In this document: positions 1 to 13,327 of the stretch, piece by piece
How the letters are laid out: each line of letters starts with the position of its first letter
How positions within the stretch are numbered: the stretch's first letter is position 1
Assembly: GCA_028023455.1 (NCBI GenBank)
Contig: JAQFVV010006625.1
Location: 432,001-496,000 of the forward strand
Reading direction: 5' to 3'
Source of the DNA: Epiperipatus broadwayi
Lineage: Eukaryota > Onychophora > Udeonychophora > Euonychophora > Peripatidae
DNA: 64,000 nucleotides
Position numbers and translations under genes: made by a program
The notes under the pieces: model-generated
The model's input: the letters and a program-made list of their open reading frames with translations, nothing else
Databases searched by the model: none
Told to the model about the DNA's origin: nothing

Positions 1-400
1 AATTTTTATTTGTTTAAAATGGTCTTAAAAATTATTTCCATTGAATTAAAAAAAACCATTTGTTCAACTAAATTTAATTATTAAAAATAAATACAGTAAT
101 TACGTATGTGTTTCAATGTAAAAAAGAAAGGAGCGCGAATTAAAAAAAAGATCGTCTGATAGTGTTGCTTTTGAGGGGAGAAAGAAAAGAAAATGGTAAA
201 AGGCAAATGGTGTAAATATGATAAGCTTATTTTAAAATAGTTAACAAGTAAACGGATTACCACAAAGTTTTCTATAAACGTAAAAATAACATAGTGGTAT
301 TTAATAATAAGATGAATTGCTAAATTTAAAAGTCTGTTCAAGTTGGCTAGCCAGGTGGATCAAATCGCCAGTAATAATTTTCCAATATTACATTTGAAAT

Positions 401-447
401 ATGTCGGAGCTTTCCAGTTTAAAAGCAGAATTAATTGCAAGATTTTG
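401..447 (+). CDS. Candidate first coding exon of an unidentified host gene
   Basis: An ATG at 401 opens a 15-codon frame reading MSELSSLKAELIARF. It runs into a good splice donor (G|GTATGT, intron starting at 448), leaving phase 2. The roughly 60 bases upstream (about 335-400) are less AT-rich than their surroundings, as a 5' UTR might be. The residue mix looks like a real N-terminus, not a translated AT repeat. I cannot identify the protein and see no second exon, although an intron packed with the repeats that follow would be normal in such a genome. It could equally be chance. The evidence is only the start codon, the residue composition and the donor. Confidence 0.28.
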
Positions 448-453
448 GTATGT

Positions 454-3212
454 TTTAAAATATGTATTATTCTACAATTTGGAAAAATTAAATAAGTATT
501 TTAATTACAGAAGTTTTATAAATATGAAAATTTGCTTTTTAAAAAAGAAGAAGTTTAAATTAAAGTAAAATGTTAAAGTTATTAACATAGTTTAATATTT
601 CCGTTTATAATTTTAATAAAAAATATAGTATTGATTGATATTTAACTTTGCAATGCCAGTAATATATTTGCTAGTTAATTTGTTTACCATTTGGATAATA
701 AAAACAGTCTTCAAATAATTAATCAAAGCTATTTTCTAATTTTATCGTTAGTTTGGAATGATTAAATTAATTGCTATAATTAGTATTCCTAGATTTAAGC
801 GTGGATAAATAAATATTAGCATGGATGTGATAAACTTGGAACAGTTTTAATAGAGAAATGTAGAAATTAATAACTTATGAAAAAACATTTTCATTTAAAC
901 TCTGCGTGTCATGTTTTGGAATTGTTTCATGTTTATGGAGCCATGTAAAATCGTTAATCTAAGTGCTTATAATAACTAATACAAATGGATAAAATTACAT
1001 GTATGGAATTCAACTATAATTGTAGCTATTACTTCATATATTTATTGTTCGACATATCGTACATGGATTTCACGGATCATATTTGTAGTTATAAAATGCT
1101 ATACAATTTAATTTGTGATACACACACTTGCTAGAATTCATGTATTGAACTATAATATGCTATACATTTAATTTATATCATACACACACCTGTTAGATTT
1201 TATGTATTTGATGAATAATGCATTACTTTAATTTTATCGTTAGATGAACTTGCATGTGAAGTTCATAAGTTATATTTTATTAAGTTTAAATTAATAGGGG
1301 TTGAATAGAATACTTATTCAAGAGAATAGCACTTGCGAAAAAGCTTGAAAAGTACTAAATGAATTTATGAGATGTATCAATTTTTATGAGGTATTTTGTG
1401 AGTCTTTCCAGATTTCTATTCCTATACTAATATTACTTATATTATATTACATATGTTTTATCTTAAGCAAAATAAGTTAGTACATTAGTTGTCCTGATTA
1501 GCATAACATTTTATTATGCAGAACCCACATTTGCTAAAATGTTAGTGTTTTCTGAATGGTCAGAATAACTGAGGAGGATGATTTTGCACTTTAATGTGAA
1601 GTAAATAGTAATGTTGTTTTATAATGTTAAAAGGCATTAATCTGTGCCGGTGGTTAATCCACAGATTACTTAATTGCCATTTTTTGTATTTTACACTCAT
1701 TCATGTGCTGGTGGTTAATCCGTGGAATTGTGTAATTATACTTATTACTTTATGATGGTGTATAAATCCACAAAGCGTTTAGTGTTATTTAATTCCTATG
1801 TGTAGATGAATGCATCCACAGGAATATGGTTTTACTTCATAGATATAAGTTGGGCAAAGTATTTTAGTTATTCTGCTAAATCATCTTCTTCCATTTGTAA
1901 GTATAATTTATAAGTTAGATTATTAAATTGTAGCAGGACATTCTATTCAAGTTACCTCATAATAATTAACTGTTGGTTGATTATTATTTACCTGAATATA
2001 AGTTTAAATTTTCACTTTATTTAATGATTGCATTATAGCTAAATCCTACAGATATAATATTATTTATTATATTATTATAAGTTTACGGTATAGATTTATT
2101 GAATCTGGAAATGACATTAGATGTTTCATGAGTTGATGCTGAATTTAGTATAATTTCCTCAATACATTCATTATATCAAATTGAAATATAAGGTATGATT
2201 AGGTTTTTAAAAACCGTACCTATGATATGTTATTGAAGAAAGTCGATGGAATTATAATTTATTTATTTTATTTGTTTATTTATGTCTTTAATTATAACAT
2301 TAGAATTAATTACTTATTATTCATAAATTTGTAAATAAACGTTGATTTATAATTAAACTTACTGTGCCGTTGCTATTTGTCATTCGTAAAATCAGAAATC
2401 ATAAACCTTGGATAGAGCATACATTGAAGTACATACTATCGTCAACATGATATAAGAGTTTAGTGATATTTTGAGAAAACATTTGGATGCTTTTCGTCTT
2501 TGGTAGTTTATGATGTGTAAGGTACAATAAAATCCCATTTACCTTTTCCATCATTTTAGCTTTGCGTAGTTGATTCTAGTATACAATATAAATTGATTAT
2601 TAAACCTGTAAACAGATTTACCAGATAATGACATGATTGAATATATTTACTTAACGTTTTTTAAATTGTCATTTGTCAGTATAATAAGAGTCTCAGTGAT
2701 ATAGTAAACTAAAAAAAAAAAGAACCCAAGTATTTATGTTTATTTATTGCAAAGCTTTACCTGGACTAGCATTTGTATTAAAAAATCATATAGATGGTTT
2801 AAAATTTCATAATCTTATGTAGTTCCACAAATTATGCCATCTTGTACATGGTCGGCCATTGGGTCTCATACAATGAAAATCGCAAATTAAGGTTTGAAAG
2901 ATAATAACATTGCATACTTATAATTTGTTTAATGTATTTTATCATACTACTATGATAGGTCTTCGTGGTACACCCTGGCTGCGATCAAATTAAATCATAA
3001 AAAGTTTATGTTATATCATTGGTTTGGTCTGTGGTAAGTTGCTCCCGATGTTGGTTGTGGTCTTTGGTGCATAATATAGATAGCATGATATGCTTTTGGT
3101 TACAGCTTTTAATAGCTGACAATGTGCAGCAGGAATTGATCGGTGATCGAGGTTACAATTCTTAGCGCACTTATGTTTTGGTGATATTATGTGGTTGGGG
3201 CAACAATCGAAC
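454..3212. other. AT-rich DNA without recognised genes
   Basis: No open frame or domain worth reporting. It holds two imperfect 61-bp tandem units at about 1092-1213 (shared ATGCTATAC and CACACAC blocks), and two copies of GGTGGTTAATCC 61 bp apart at about 1648 and 1709. Its right end runs into a (TA)n tract through GGTTACAA. Confidence 0.6.
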
Positions 3213-3280
3213 GGTTACAATATATATATATATATATATATATATGGGAATGAGAACACACACACACACATATATATAGT
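3213..3280. repeat. (TA)n and (CA)n microsatellites at the left edge of the K palindrome
   Basis: GGTTACAA at 3213-3220 leads into a (TA)n tract to about 3245. A short spacer, (CA)n and a short (TA)n follow. On the minus strand this edge reads (TA)n-TTGTAACC, the same kind of junction seen at several other repeats in the window. Confidence 0.85.
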
Positions 3281-5208
3281 AATGGGCACACAAGCTGTTA
3301 CATTATTCTAATAAATAAATTTAGAAGTAAAAATAAAAGTTCACAAATAAAAATTTGTTTTAAAAATTAATTGAAAATTAAGTCATCTACACTCATGTAT
3401 ATATAAAATGGCACAGACGAAAAATTATTAAAAGAAAACTTTATTTAAAAAAAAAAGATTTTAAAACTAAATTTTCAGCAAAAGCTTAAAGATAAAAATA
3501 TATATTTAAGAATGTACAAAATGTAATTCTATTGTGTAAACGGCTAAAAATGGAAATGATTATTTTTAATTAATCTAAGTAAACTAGCCCTTGGGCATTT
3601 CAAAATTTATAATTAAAGGTTAGATAGGAGATAAAAAATAAGAACAGAATAACCAATAATATCCCTCAGGAACAGACCACAGCTTAAGTATCATCATCAT
3701 CATAACATCATGTTCAGTTCATCTGGAAGTTTGATATAAAAACAAAAATATTTGAAATAAAAATCAGTTTTTTTTCAGTTTGAGTTTGCAGTTTTTAGTT
3801 TTAAGTTTCAGGGAGAGTTGAAGGAGAAGGAATTGAAAGATGCACTTTCAATCTCTTTTTTTCAAAAGAAGAAATGAAGTATCATTTTCCTATATTGTGG
3901 ATCCCAGGGCATTATAGTTCTGCAATAAAATCCTGCAAAGAACTATACCAGCTACAGTAAAAGACCTTGAAATAAATACTATTAGAACAGCTAATGGCAC
4001 CCTGGTCTCCCCAGGACAACACGGGAATTAGAAGCAACATGGGATCCAAATCATAAGCAACTTATGGACTTTTAAACTGTAAAAACTATATATATAATTC
4101 ATGAACTTTAAATAGAATGATTTCCAATATTTAAATAGAAATGTTAATTCCTATCTGACCAAACTAAATCATTTATTAATAATTACTTTTATCATATATA
4201 CTTTTAAAATCATTTCCATTAATTTATTTTTTCTGTTCTTTTACGTGTTTATTATGATTTTATTTTTGTTAAGCTAACTTTTTAATAAATGTTAAATTTA
4301 TGTTGGGTGTGGATAGCTGCATAGATTTGTAAAGTTATGTTAGTTTAAGAGAGCATTAATCACAGGTTATTTGTTTCACAGTTAAATTTGTTTAATGGGT
4401 TGAATGTATTGGTGTAATTAGTAAATGTAGTATGAAGATCCACTACATGCAGGATCACATTATATGCTGCACTTGGGCAAAATAAGCCCATTTCTTATAG
4501 ACCATCAGAGACAGACAGTATTCCCTGCTTCTTGGATCACCCCTTTAGCCTATGGAATGGGATCATAAGTCAGCAAAAAGGACCACAATCCCTTCCTATG
4601 GAGTTTTTTTATTCTTCTCATCAGACAGACATAGCATTCCTGTACTGGATGAGAGATTTCTCTAGATAACCATGCTATTCAGATACACCTTCCTGACAGT
4701 ATGGTATTGTGCTGTCATATTTATATTGCTTTGAATACATTGATATATCAGACAGATTGGCATTAGTTTGACAGTGAATTTTTGGCCTAGGGTTAAATAA
4801 GGCATATAGAATATTTTCTTCTTTGAGTGCAATCTACATAGTCTATCTATACTCACCACTCTAATAAAATATTAATTAATCCATCTGCATGAACTTATAA
4901 AATAAAAAGCTAAAATGTAAATTAAATAATTCTAAAGTAAACATTATACTCAAATAAATAATTCTGAGTTTTAAATATGTGCAAAATAAATATTTCTGTG
5001 TATTGTTAATCTTGCAGTGGCTTATTTTATTTTTTTGATCTTAAAAATTATCTCTGCTGCTCCATGAGCTAGTGACTGGAGCACTTCGGTCATATTTATT
5101 TAAAAATTGGATCTTAACAGTAAGTACCTGCCTACTATACAAATTATCAAGGTTTAAATTGCCTTATGGTGCACTGTATGGAAAATATGGTAAGACACAA
5201 ATAAACAA
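3281..5208 (-). mobile_element. Family K element, left arm of a 4.6-kb palindrome (copy I)
   Basis: This arm is the reverse complement of 5757-7845 over essentially its whole length. Matching landmarks include GTTCACAAATAAAA at the outer end, CTAGCCCTTGGGC, and TAGTAGGCAG at the inner end. It also matches the plus-orientation K copies at 43.8-46.0 and 48.6-50.8 kb. It has no recognisable protein. A 65-codon frame at 4662-4859 has a counterpart in the other arm, but the frame is not kept in the other copies, so I treat it as non-coding. It is probably a non-autonomous element; the superfamily is unknown. Confidence 0.75.
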
Positions 5209-5756
5209 AAAAATAAACGAAAAATTATTGTACTTAGGGTTAGTAATATGGTACACCAATTTACAAGGACTTATTTCATTAGTAATTTACAAAAACAAAC
5301 TACATACAAAAATGTGTTGCCTATCACTATGCTTACTTCTATATACCACCAACTTATTTATGTATTAATAAAAATGCTTAAATGGGGATTACACTTAGGT
5401 AGATTTGCAAAAGACACCCATTGTGAGGTGCCACTTTTACAATAATAAACTTATGTGGCTGTGCATGCCTATACACCCTAAAGCATAACTTTAAAAAAAA
5501 AAACTTATAATAATTGCAACCTTTTGATTTTTTCTTTTTTCCTTTTTAAAAAATAACAATTTAAAATTAATAATATATTTTCTTTCTCAGGTTTAGTATA
5601 TGTGCTATTTCTTTCTGGCAGTGCATATACAGGATTCACTTTTATAACTACCAAATATAGACAAAAAATTTCTTTAAAAATATTACTGGCTTAATTCTCA
5701 AGGTACTTGTGGTTTATTATACAAGGCCCCATGTTGGATGCCAATTATAACAGTCA
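5209..5756. other. Spacer between the two K arms
   Basis: About 550 bases at the centre of the palindrome that do not pair with either arm. The 98- and 65-codon frames here (5072-5368, 5248-5445) start inside or beside an arm and have no recognisable motif. The right end (TGCCAATTATAACAGTC, about 5740) may mark where the right arm joined. Confidence 0.5.
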
Positions 5757-5970
5757 GGGAGGATTTGTGTTTTATCATATTTGCCATACAGGGTGCCACC
5801 AGGCAATTTGAACTTGCAAAATTTGTATAGTAGGCAGATACTTACTGTTAAGATCCAATTTTTGAATAAATATGACCAAAATTCCCAGTCACTAGATCAT
5901 AGAGCAACAGAGATAGTTTTTAAGTTTAAAAAAATAAAATAAGCCACTGTGAGATTAACAATACACAGAA

Positions 5971-5980
5971 ACATTTATTT

Positions 5981-6014
<34 letters not shown>

Positions 6015-6020
6015 AAATAA

Positions 6021-6062
<42 letters not shown>
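5971..6062. repeat. (TA)n flanked by a perfect 14-bp inverted duplication
   Basis: ACATTTATTTTGCA at 5971-5984 and its exact reverse complement at 6011-6024 flank a (TA)n tract; a second (TA)n follows to 6062. The left arm of the palindrome has only a single copy of this flank, so the inverted copy arose at the TA tract. Confidence 0.85.
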
Positions 6063-6066
<4 letters not shown>

Positions 6067-6920
6067 CAGAATTATTTATTTGAGTATAAAGATTACTTTA
6101 GAATTATTTAATTTACATTTTAGCTTTTTATTTTATAAGTTCACACAGATGGATTAATTAATATTTCATTAGAGTGTTGAGTATGGATAGATTGCATAGA
6201 TTTCACTCAAAAAAGAAAATATTCTATATCTCTTATTTAACTCTAGGCCAAAAGTTCGTAATCAAACAAATGGCAATCTGTCTGATATATCAATGTATTC
6301 AAAGCAACATGAATATGACTGCACAATACTATAATGTCAGTAAGGTACATCTGAACAGCATGGTTATCTAGAAAAAAATCTCTCATCCAGTACAGGAATG
6401 CTATGACTGTCTGGTGAGAACAAAAAAAACTTAATAGGAAGGGATTGCAGTCCTTTTTGTGGATTTACAATCCCATTCCATAGGCTAAAGGAGTGATCCA
6501 AGGAGCAGGGAATACCATCTCCCTCCATAACAAATAGGCTTATTTTGACCAAGTGTGGTGTATAATGTGATTCTGCACATAGCGAATCTTCATACTACAT
6601 TTACTAATTACACCAATATATCTAACCCATTAACCCAATTTAACCGTGAAACAAATAACCTGTGATTAACCTTCCCTTAAACTAACATAACTTTATGAAT
6701 CTATGCAGCTGTCTGCACCCAACTTAAATTTAACATTTATTAAAATTTTAGCTTAACAAAAAAAGTCATAATAAACACTTAAAAATACAGAAAAAATAAA
6801 TTAATGGAAATTATGTTAAAACTACATATGATACAAGTAATTATTAATAAATGATTTAGTTTGGTCAGATAGGAATTCATATTTCTATTTAAATATTGGA
6901 AATCTTTATATTTAAATTTC

Positions 6921-6925
<5 letters not shown>

Positions 6926-6980
<55 letters not shown>
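6926..6980. repeat. (TA)n microsatellite
   Basis: Uninterrupted TA dinucleotides inside the right K arm. The matching site in the left arm (about 4088-4097) has only a few units, so the tract has expanded in one arm. Confidence 0.9.
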
Positions 6981-6983
<3 letters not shown>

Positions 6984-7617
6984 CTTACAGTTTAAAAGTC
7001 CTGCATTAATAGTTGCTTATGATTTGGATCCCATGTTGTTTCTAATTCCCACATCATTCTGAGGAGATTGGTGTGCCATTAGCCATTCTGTTGGTATTTA
7101 TCCAGAGATCCTTTACTGTAGCTGGTATAGGTCTTTGCAGGATTTTATTGCAGGACCCTGATGTCATGGGGTCTACAATATAGAAAAATGATACTTCATT
7201 TCTTCTTTTGGAACTCTCCCTGAAACTCAAAACTAAAATCTGCAAACTCAAACTGCAAAAACTGACTTTTATTACAAATATTTTCATTTTTATATTAAAC
7301 GTCCGGATTAAATGAACATGACATAATGATGATAATGATACTTTCACTGTGGTCCATTTCCTGAGGGATTTAATTGGATATTCTGTTATTATTGTTTTTG
7401 TCTCCTATCTAACCTTTAATTATAAATTTTGAGGTGCCCAAGGGCTAGATTACTTAGAATAATTAAAAATAATCATTTCCATTTTTAGCATTTTACACAA
7501 TAGAATTAAATTTTGTACATTCTTAAAGATATATTTTTATCTTTATGTTTTTGTTGAAAATTTAGTTTTAAAATACTTTTTTTAATAAAGTTTTCTTTTA
7601 ATAATTTCAATCTGGAG

Positions 7618-7723
<106 letters not shown>

Positions 7724-7845
7724 GAGTTTAGATGACTCAATTTTCAATTTTTAATTTTTAAAACAAATTTTTATTTGTGAACTTTTTTTTAAATTTCTAA
7801 TTCTATTTATTAGAATAATGTAACAGCATGTGTGCCTGTTATAAT

Positions 7846-8219
7846 ATATATATATATATATATATATAATAGTACAGAGTCAGCAAAGGTTTGACTTAAT
7901 TAATCTGCCTCACTAATTGCATCAAATTATATGGTACAAAAAGGCAAAGAGCTTTATTAATAAATATGTATTACAATGAAAGCTAAATTAAAATATAACA
8001 TTGTATGATAATGATATAATCTTCAGAAAATTGTAATCATACAAAAAAATTGAAAGAAGGTTCAGCTTGGCTAATGTGCAATTATAATAACATAAAAATG
8101 AGGAAAACAATACATTAAATCAAAATAGTAAATAACTACTAATGATAGATAAACAGTACATTAGTTCTTTAAATTCTATATAAAACTTCCTAACCTTAAA
8201 TGCCCTTTAAATTCTATAC
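7846..8219. other. Short (TA)n and AT-rich spacer
   Basis: A (TA)n tract at about 7844-7867 closes the K palindrome. The remaining 350 bases hold nothing I recognise up to the hAT target site. Confidence 0.6.
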
Positions 8220-9359
8220 ATCTAGAACAGTGGTCTTCCACTCTTGATCCATGGATCGGTGCCAGTCTGCAGAAGTTTTTTGCCAGTTTATGATAAACTG
8301 GCAGGAAAGTTTGTAATAACAAAATAATAAGATTTTCAACTTTTAATTAATATGACAATTTTTATTTATTTTTTCATCACAATTGCTTGAATAAAATTAA
8401 TTATAAATCAAAATTTTATTTAAATTATTAGATAATACCATAATTACTAAATAATCAAAGGAATTTATCTGAAAATGCAATCTTTAAAAGACAAAACATC
8501 AATCTCATGATAATTTCACTACTCCTTACATATCAATTTCTATATCTAGTACATTTCTGTATTGCATCAGCTCATTTATTGGTCACATATAGCAATTTTT
8601 TATTGCATTTGTATCATCTTTTCATTTTGTGTGTGACATTTATTTTTGAAATTATAAACTTCACAAAATGGAGACAGATCATTGATGTTGATTTCCCTTC
8701 ATTGAGAATATAAATCTATTATCTTTCTTTTTAACAAAATGACATCTTTATAATGATTGTTTTATTTCTATATGGCACTTTACCAAAACAACTTTTCATT
8801 CTGTTTCTTTTTTTTTAATTGGGTAAAAATGAGATTAAAATAACACCAGATTCAAAATTAATTTTTTTTTTATTATACAAACTCCATATATATATATATA
8901 TATATAACTTCACCTTGTATATTTAACACTAAATACAGATATTACATTTATCATAATCATTGTAATGTAATTACACTAGCTGTGATATTTCCCAACATTC
9001 AGGTGAATAACATTTTATTTTTGCATGTTTTACCAATGAAATAATAAACATAGCAATGCAGGCATATTAATGAGAATATACTGTTTTCTGTAACAGTATG
9101 ACTGTGCAACTCAAGAAGGGGTGTTCAGCATGTGAAGGTAAGCAACACCATTACAATACACAGTAACTAGTCTGTTGTTTTGGTCAGTTATAACAATTAT
9201 GTTCATCTAAGGCTAAGCAGTTTAAATCTTTAAGAAAATTTATCTGGAGATTTTTGCCAGTGCACAAATTCGTATCCTTATTTTTACCAGTCCATGATAT
9301 CTTATCCTTATTTTTGCCAAACCACAGGTGTGAAAAGATTGAAGACCCCTGATCTAGAA
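8220..9359. mobile_element. Non-autonomous hAT-like DNA transposon with 8-bp target duplications
   Basis: The element proper is 8228-9351 (1,124 bp). Its termini are CAGTGGTCTTC at the left and the reverse complement of CAGGGGTCTTC at the right. It is flanked by a perfect 8-bp duplication, ATCTAGAA (8220-8227 and 9352-9359). Terminal CAG, imperfect short terminal repeats and an 8-bp duplication are the known signature of hAT transposons. It encodes no transposase: the only frame (8507-8713, 68 codons) has no transposase motif. It must have been mobilised in trans. It contains a perfect 10-bp inverted repeat at 8281-8303, near the left end, and a short internal (TA)n at about 8886. Confidence 0.85.
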
Positions 9360-9966
9360 CATCATTACAGAAAAGTGGTATTTTAATTATACAATAACTA
9401 ATTCAAACTTATAGCATAAACAAAGAAAATGTATTCAATCTTATTGTCTTTTTCAATACTTCAATAACTTGCTCTCTTGGTTTAACATTAAAAACAACTA
9501 ATGAGATTTGATTGCTTGCCAAAATATAAAGGAGAAACAAAGGGAATATTTTATTGAATCTAATTTATAATGACAAACAACTAAATTTAAATAATTTATT
9601 TAATAGCTCTAAATCATTAATGTTCTGTAATGTAACTACTTATTAATATTTGTGCAAGTGATCCTTAGTTTTTAATATTTTCAAGGTAAAAATAATTAAA
9701 TTAGTAAACACAAATATTGCACAATGACCCAAGTGATTAAAAAAAATTCACAAAATCAGTTTAAGTAAATCTAGTGGTATATCTTTATTTGTGATCTGTA
9801 TTCTCTTTCTTGTTTAAGAATAAACAATAACAATAAAATAACAATCATAATATCCATTTTTATTTTATAGTTTTTTTTTACCTGATTTCTATGACCTTCA
9901 TGCTTATAACATTTGTTAAGAAGATGTGAATAAAGAACATTTACTCTTTAAGAATAAATAAGATAT
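9360..9966. other. AT-rich DNA, nothing recognised
   Basis: No coding frame, repeat or structural signal stands out. Confidence 0.5.
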
Positions 9967-10160
9967 AATAATAATAATAATAATAGTAATAGTAATAGTC
10001 ATAGTGGTAGTCATTGTCATCATAGTAGTAGTTGTAAAGTAGTAGTAGTAGTAATAGTAGTAGTAGTATTGGTAGTAGTCATAGTAGTAGTAGTAGTAGT
10101 AGTAGTAGTAATCATAGTAATAGTCATAATAGTAGTCATAGTGATAGTAGTAATAGTAGA
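9967..10160. repeat. Trinucleotide (TAG/TAA) microsatellite with interruptions
   Basis: About 190 bases of TAA, TAG, TCA and TGG triplets kept in register. Long open frames on both strands here, rich in Tyr/Thr or Val, are products of the triplet repeat and not genes. Confidence 0.9.
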
Positions 10161-10985
10161 GTTCACTAAGTGGCATTTGTACAGCTCAGCTGCATACAGT
10201 TTCATAAAGAAACAGTTGATAAAGTTCCAAATGCAGTTCCGGGTAGAGGATCAGATATTGAAATTTATGGTATGGAAGAAATTCTGGGTGGTGATTTAAA
10301 ATAGCATGAGAAACAAAAATTAGGCAAAAATAATGTTTTACTTTTGCTGCGTGTGTGTGTGTTCATTTTGAACATACTGTGGAAGAAGTTATTCTTTATA
10401 TTTCAGATAACTATTTTTTAATTTTTGTCATAAATTTATTTTTATCAAAGATTTTTTACAAAAAATTATCTAGATATCTATGAATATCTAGATATCTATA
10501 GATATTGCTCTTGAAAAATATAAAATAATACTGGGATTAAAAGCAAATTATCTAATTTATTTTTAAGTGCTAAACATAAGTTTAGGAAAAGCTTATATAG
10601 CATAATTCATAAATTATTATTAATAAAATTAATTTTTAATTTTTTTTTCAGATATCCATTTTCAATATTCATATTTCTATTTCACAAAATCCTAATACAT
10701 TATTTGATTGTTACCGAAGTATTGGATTCAGCTTAAAATTCCAAGTCCTCATTGATGAGGCAAAAGTCAGAATCCAATCTTGATGTGAGGATTAAATTGT
10801 ATTAGTATAAGCTTACAATATCAATAGAATAACGTTATTAGTTAAACTTAATTTTTTTAATGGCATTTAATATTACATTGAATTCCGCCATTATGGAATA
10901 AATTGCAATTTTGATTAACCAAACTTTGCTGTCTGTAATTTAACAGCCCATACTAATATTTCTATTTCTCAATCTAGAATTAATC
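10161..10985. other. AT-rich DNA, nothing recognised
   Basis: No gene signal. There is a small inverted motif, TCTAGATATC/GATATCTAGA, around 10469-10500. Confidence 0.5.
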
Positions 10986-13020
10986 ACATTTATCAAAACA
11001 AAAATAACCAAAAAGCTATTAACAAAATAACTCTATTGAAAAAAAAAAAAGCCAAATTGGAGAAAAATACGGTGAAAAAGAAATAAGCCTACAAACTATT
11101 AATAATGATAATGAAAGCTTTCCTAATTTACAAATAACTAAACCTAATTCCTTCAATCAAAACAAGTTAAGTAATATCGCAAATAAAAAAGGTCAATCAA
11201 ATCAAAGATCTAATTTTAAAAATATATTTAGCAATACTACTTATGTGAGTGCCATTAAAGTTTACTCATCAAGCATCAGGAATTCAGTTCAATTGACGTC
11301 AGAATACATAGCCAAAGAGATAATAAATATGGAGATAATCAAATTCTGAATAATGCAAATACATCAAATTCTCAACAAATGACACCTGAATTATATGCTT
11401 ATTATATAGATAAATTCAACTCTACCATCCCACAGAGTTTACTAAAATCTTTTAAAAAGTTCTACAAATATTAACTTGCAAACTTTCCAGCTGATGAATT
11501 TCTATGATTTATTAATGGAAAATATATATATATGAAGCTACATTTATAAAATTATAAATCATCCAAATAATACATAACTTTTTTTTCATATGGCATAGCT
11601 AACCAACCATTTGCTTGCAAGGCGGCTGTGATGACCTCTCAGCTAACAACGCTTGACAATAATACATAACTTTGTATTGAGTTTCATAACAAAACCCAAG
11701 CAGATTTTTTTTAAAAAAATATTAAATTTTTAAGCGAAAAAATGATTTGCTATATTGACATAGATCGCCCTCTATTATTAAATTGACAAATTAGAAATTG
11801 TTATATCGATTTCACAGAAACGGATCCTCAACTTTTACTTTAAAAATATGGCAACATATCTACTTTTAAATATCTATTGGAAAAGAAAGCAGCCATACCC
11901 ATATTAACTAATACAGCAACCTTTGCATTAATGCTAAACAAAAATATTAATGCTTCGAAGATATTTCCCCACAATGCTTCTTTTATAAAGAAAAAATCAT
12001 ATAATTAAAGACTGCTCTCACAAATTCTGTACCAACTGCTGACATAAATTAACTAAATCTCATCAATTTGCAAAGCAACCACAGGAACTGCAAAGCAACA
12101 TACCTACCACAACAGTATCATATGAAAAACAAGATACATCATCATTATTAAAAACAATCAATTATTCCACACTAACAAAAAACAACACTTAAAAACATCC
12201 TTCCTACCAATATCAACCCAGATAAAACTAATAATAAAGAATCTATAGATGCAAACACTGAATCAAAAAATGAGACCATGCTCTCCACATCATCATCAGA
12301 GAATTAAATAACAAATGACAAAACATCTTTCCAGATAGCTAATAAAAAGATTAAAAGAAAGAAAAAAGGAAAAACCCTTGACAGCATAGCAAAAACAGCT
12401 AAAAGACACATTCAAACTGAAAATTACCAATCTACTAATAACACAGTCAAAAACAAATTAATATCTACCCAGAAAGGAAGAAACTGAATGCCACTACTTC
12501 TGACACTAAACCATTGGAAGTCTGCATCGACTCTCACTGAACTAGACAAGTGCTACCAGATATTGCTACACTCACTCCTGAACAAAAAACATTTTTACAG
12601 GAGTGGGCATTCATAGAAGAACTACAAAGAAATCCAAGGACAATAAAAATATTCACAAATGATATTACATCCCAACACAACTGCTCAACAAGACTCTCAT
12701 CATATTTAATCCAGCATTACTAAACATAGAACTATAATTTGTTTTCTTTTAAATATAAATATCTGAAGCCTTAACACAAGACTTCATAAAGGACGTTCTA
12801 AATGGAAATAGATCAACAAAAGACTGGTAATGAAAATAAACTTCTAATAGAATACGTTATGAAGTTTAGACTAAGCATGACTAATAATTCCATATTTTAC
12901 CAATATATTTGCCAAAAACTATCGACAATTAGTCATGGCATTGTATTAATTTTCTTTCCTGGAATATTCCTGGAAAGAATTCTATTAATATTTTTTTCTC
13001 TCTGATTTTTTTATTGTTAT
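10986..13020 (+). pseudogene. Degenerate LINE ORF1 (gag-like) and possible start of ORF2
   Basis: The stretch translates piecewise, with many stops and frameshifts, into a Ser/Asn/Gln-rich polypeptide. Readable blocks include SFPNLQITKPN and NTTYVSAIK at about 11118-11263. A degraded zinc knuckle at about 11974-12021 reads C-x2-Y-x4-H-x4-C (Tyr replacing the second Cys), followed by a second Cys/His cluster at about 12013-12040. Around 12755 the frame NI*SLNTRLHKGR resembles the NIxGLN start of an apurinic endonuclease, which would be the beginning of ORF2. The match then ends near the (TA)n that borders PLE1. An ORF1 with knuckles followed by an endonuclease suggests an L1/Tx1-type LINE. The call rests on motif shape, not on a clean frame. 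Confidence 0.45.
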
Positions 13021-13035
13021 TCATATTTACTTATG

Positions 13036-13109
<74 letters not shown>
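13036..13109. repeat. (TA)n bordering the left end of PLE1
   Basis: Uninterrupted TA dinucleotides. They directly abut the 3' end of the minus-strand PLE1 copy; the plus-strand copy ends in the same way at 16704. Confidence 0.9.
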
Positions 13110-13111
<2 letters not shown>

Positions 13112-13273
13112 AAACCAAAACTGTCTAACACTATACTAGCAAAAATAAAAATGCAAAACCATAAAACAATACAATACTAGATTAAATTTTAAAAATTTTA
13201 CCAAAATCCTTACACAACCATGGTTTCATCTACTACAAATAGACCTTCTCAAGTGAAAATCAATCTAAAGGAA

Positions 13274-13327
<54 letters not shown>

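Noticed and set aside
4662-6371. 65-codon frame present in both arms of K copy I
   Set aside because: The arms are near-identical by descent, so shared frames are expected; the frame is disrupted in copies II and III.
9916-10299. Tyr-, Thr- and Val-rich open frames on both strands
   Set aside because: Direct products of the TAG/TAA triplet repeat; all frames stay open for that reason.
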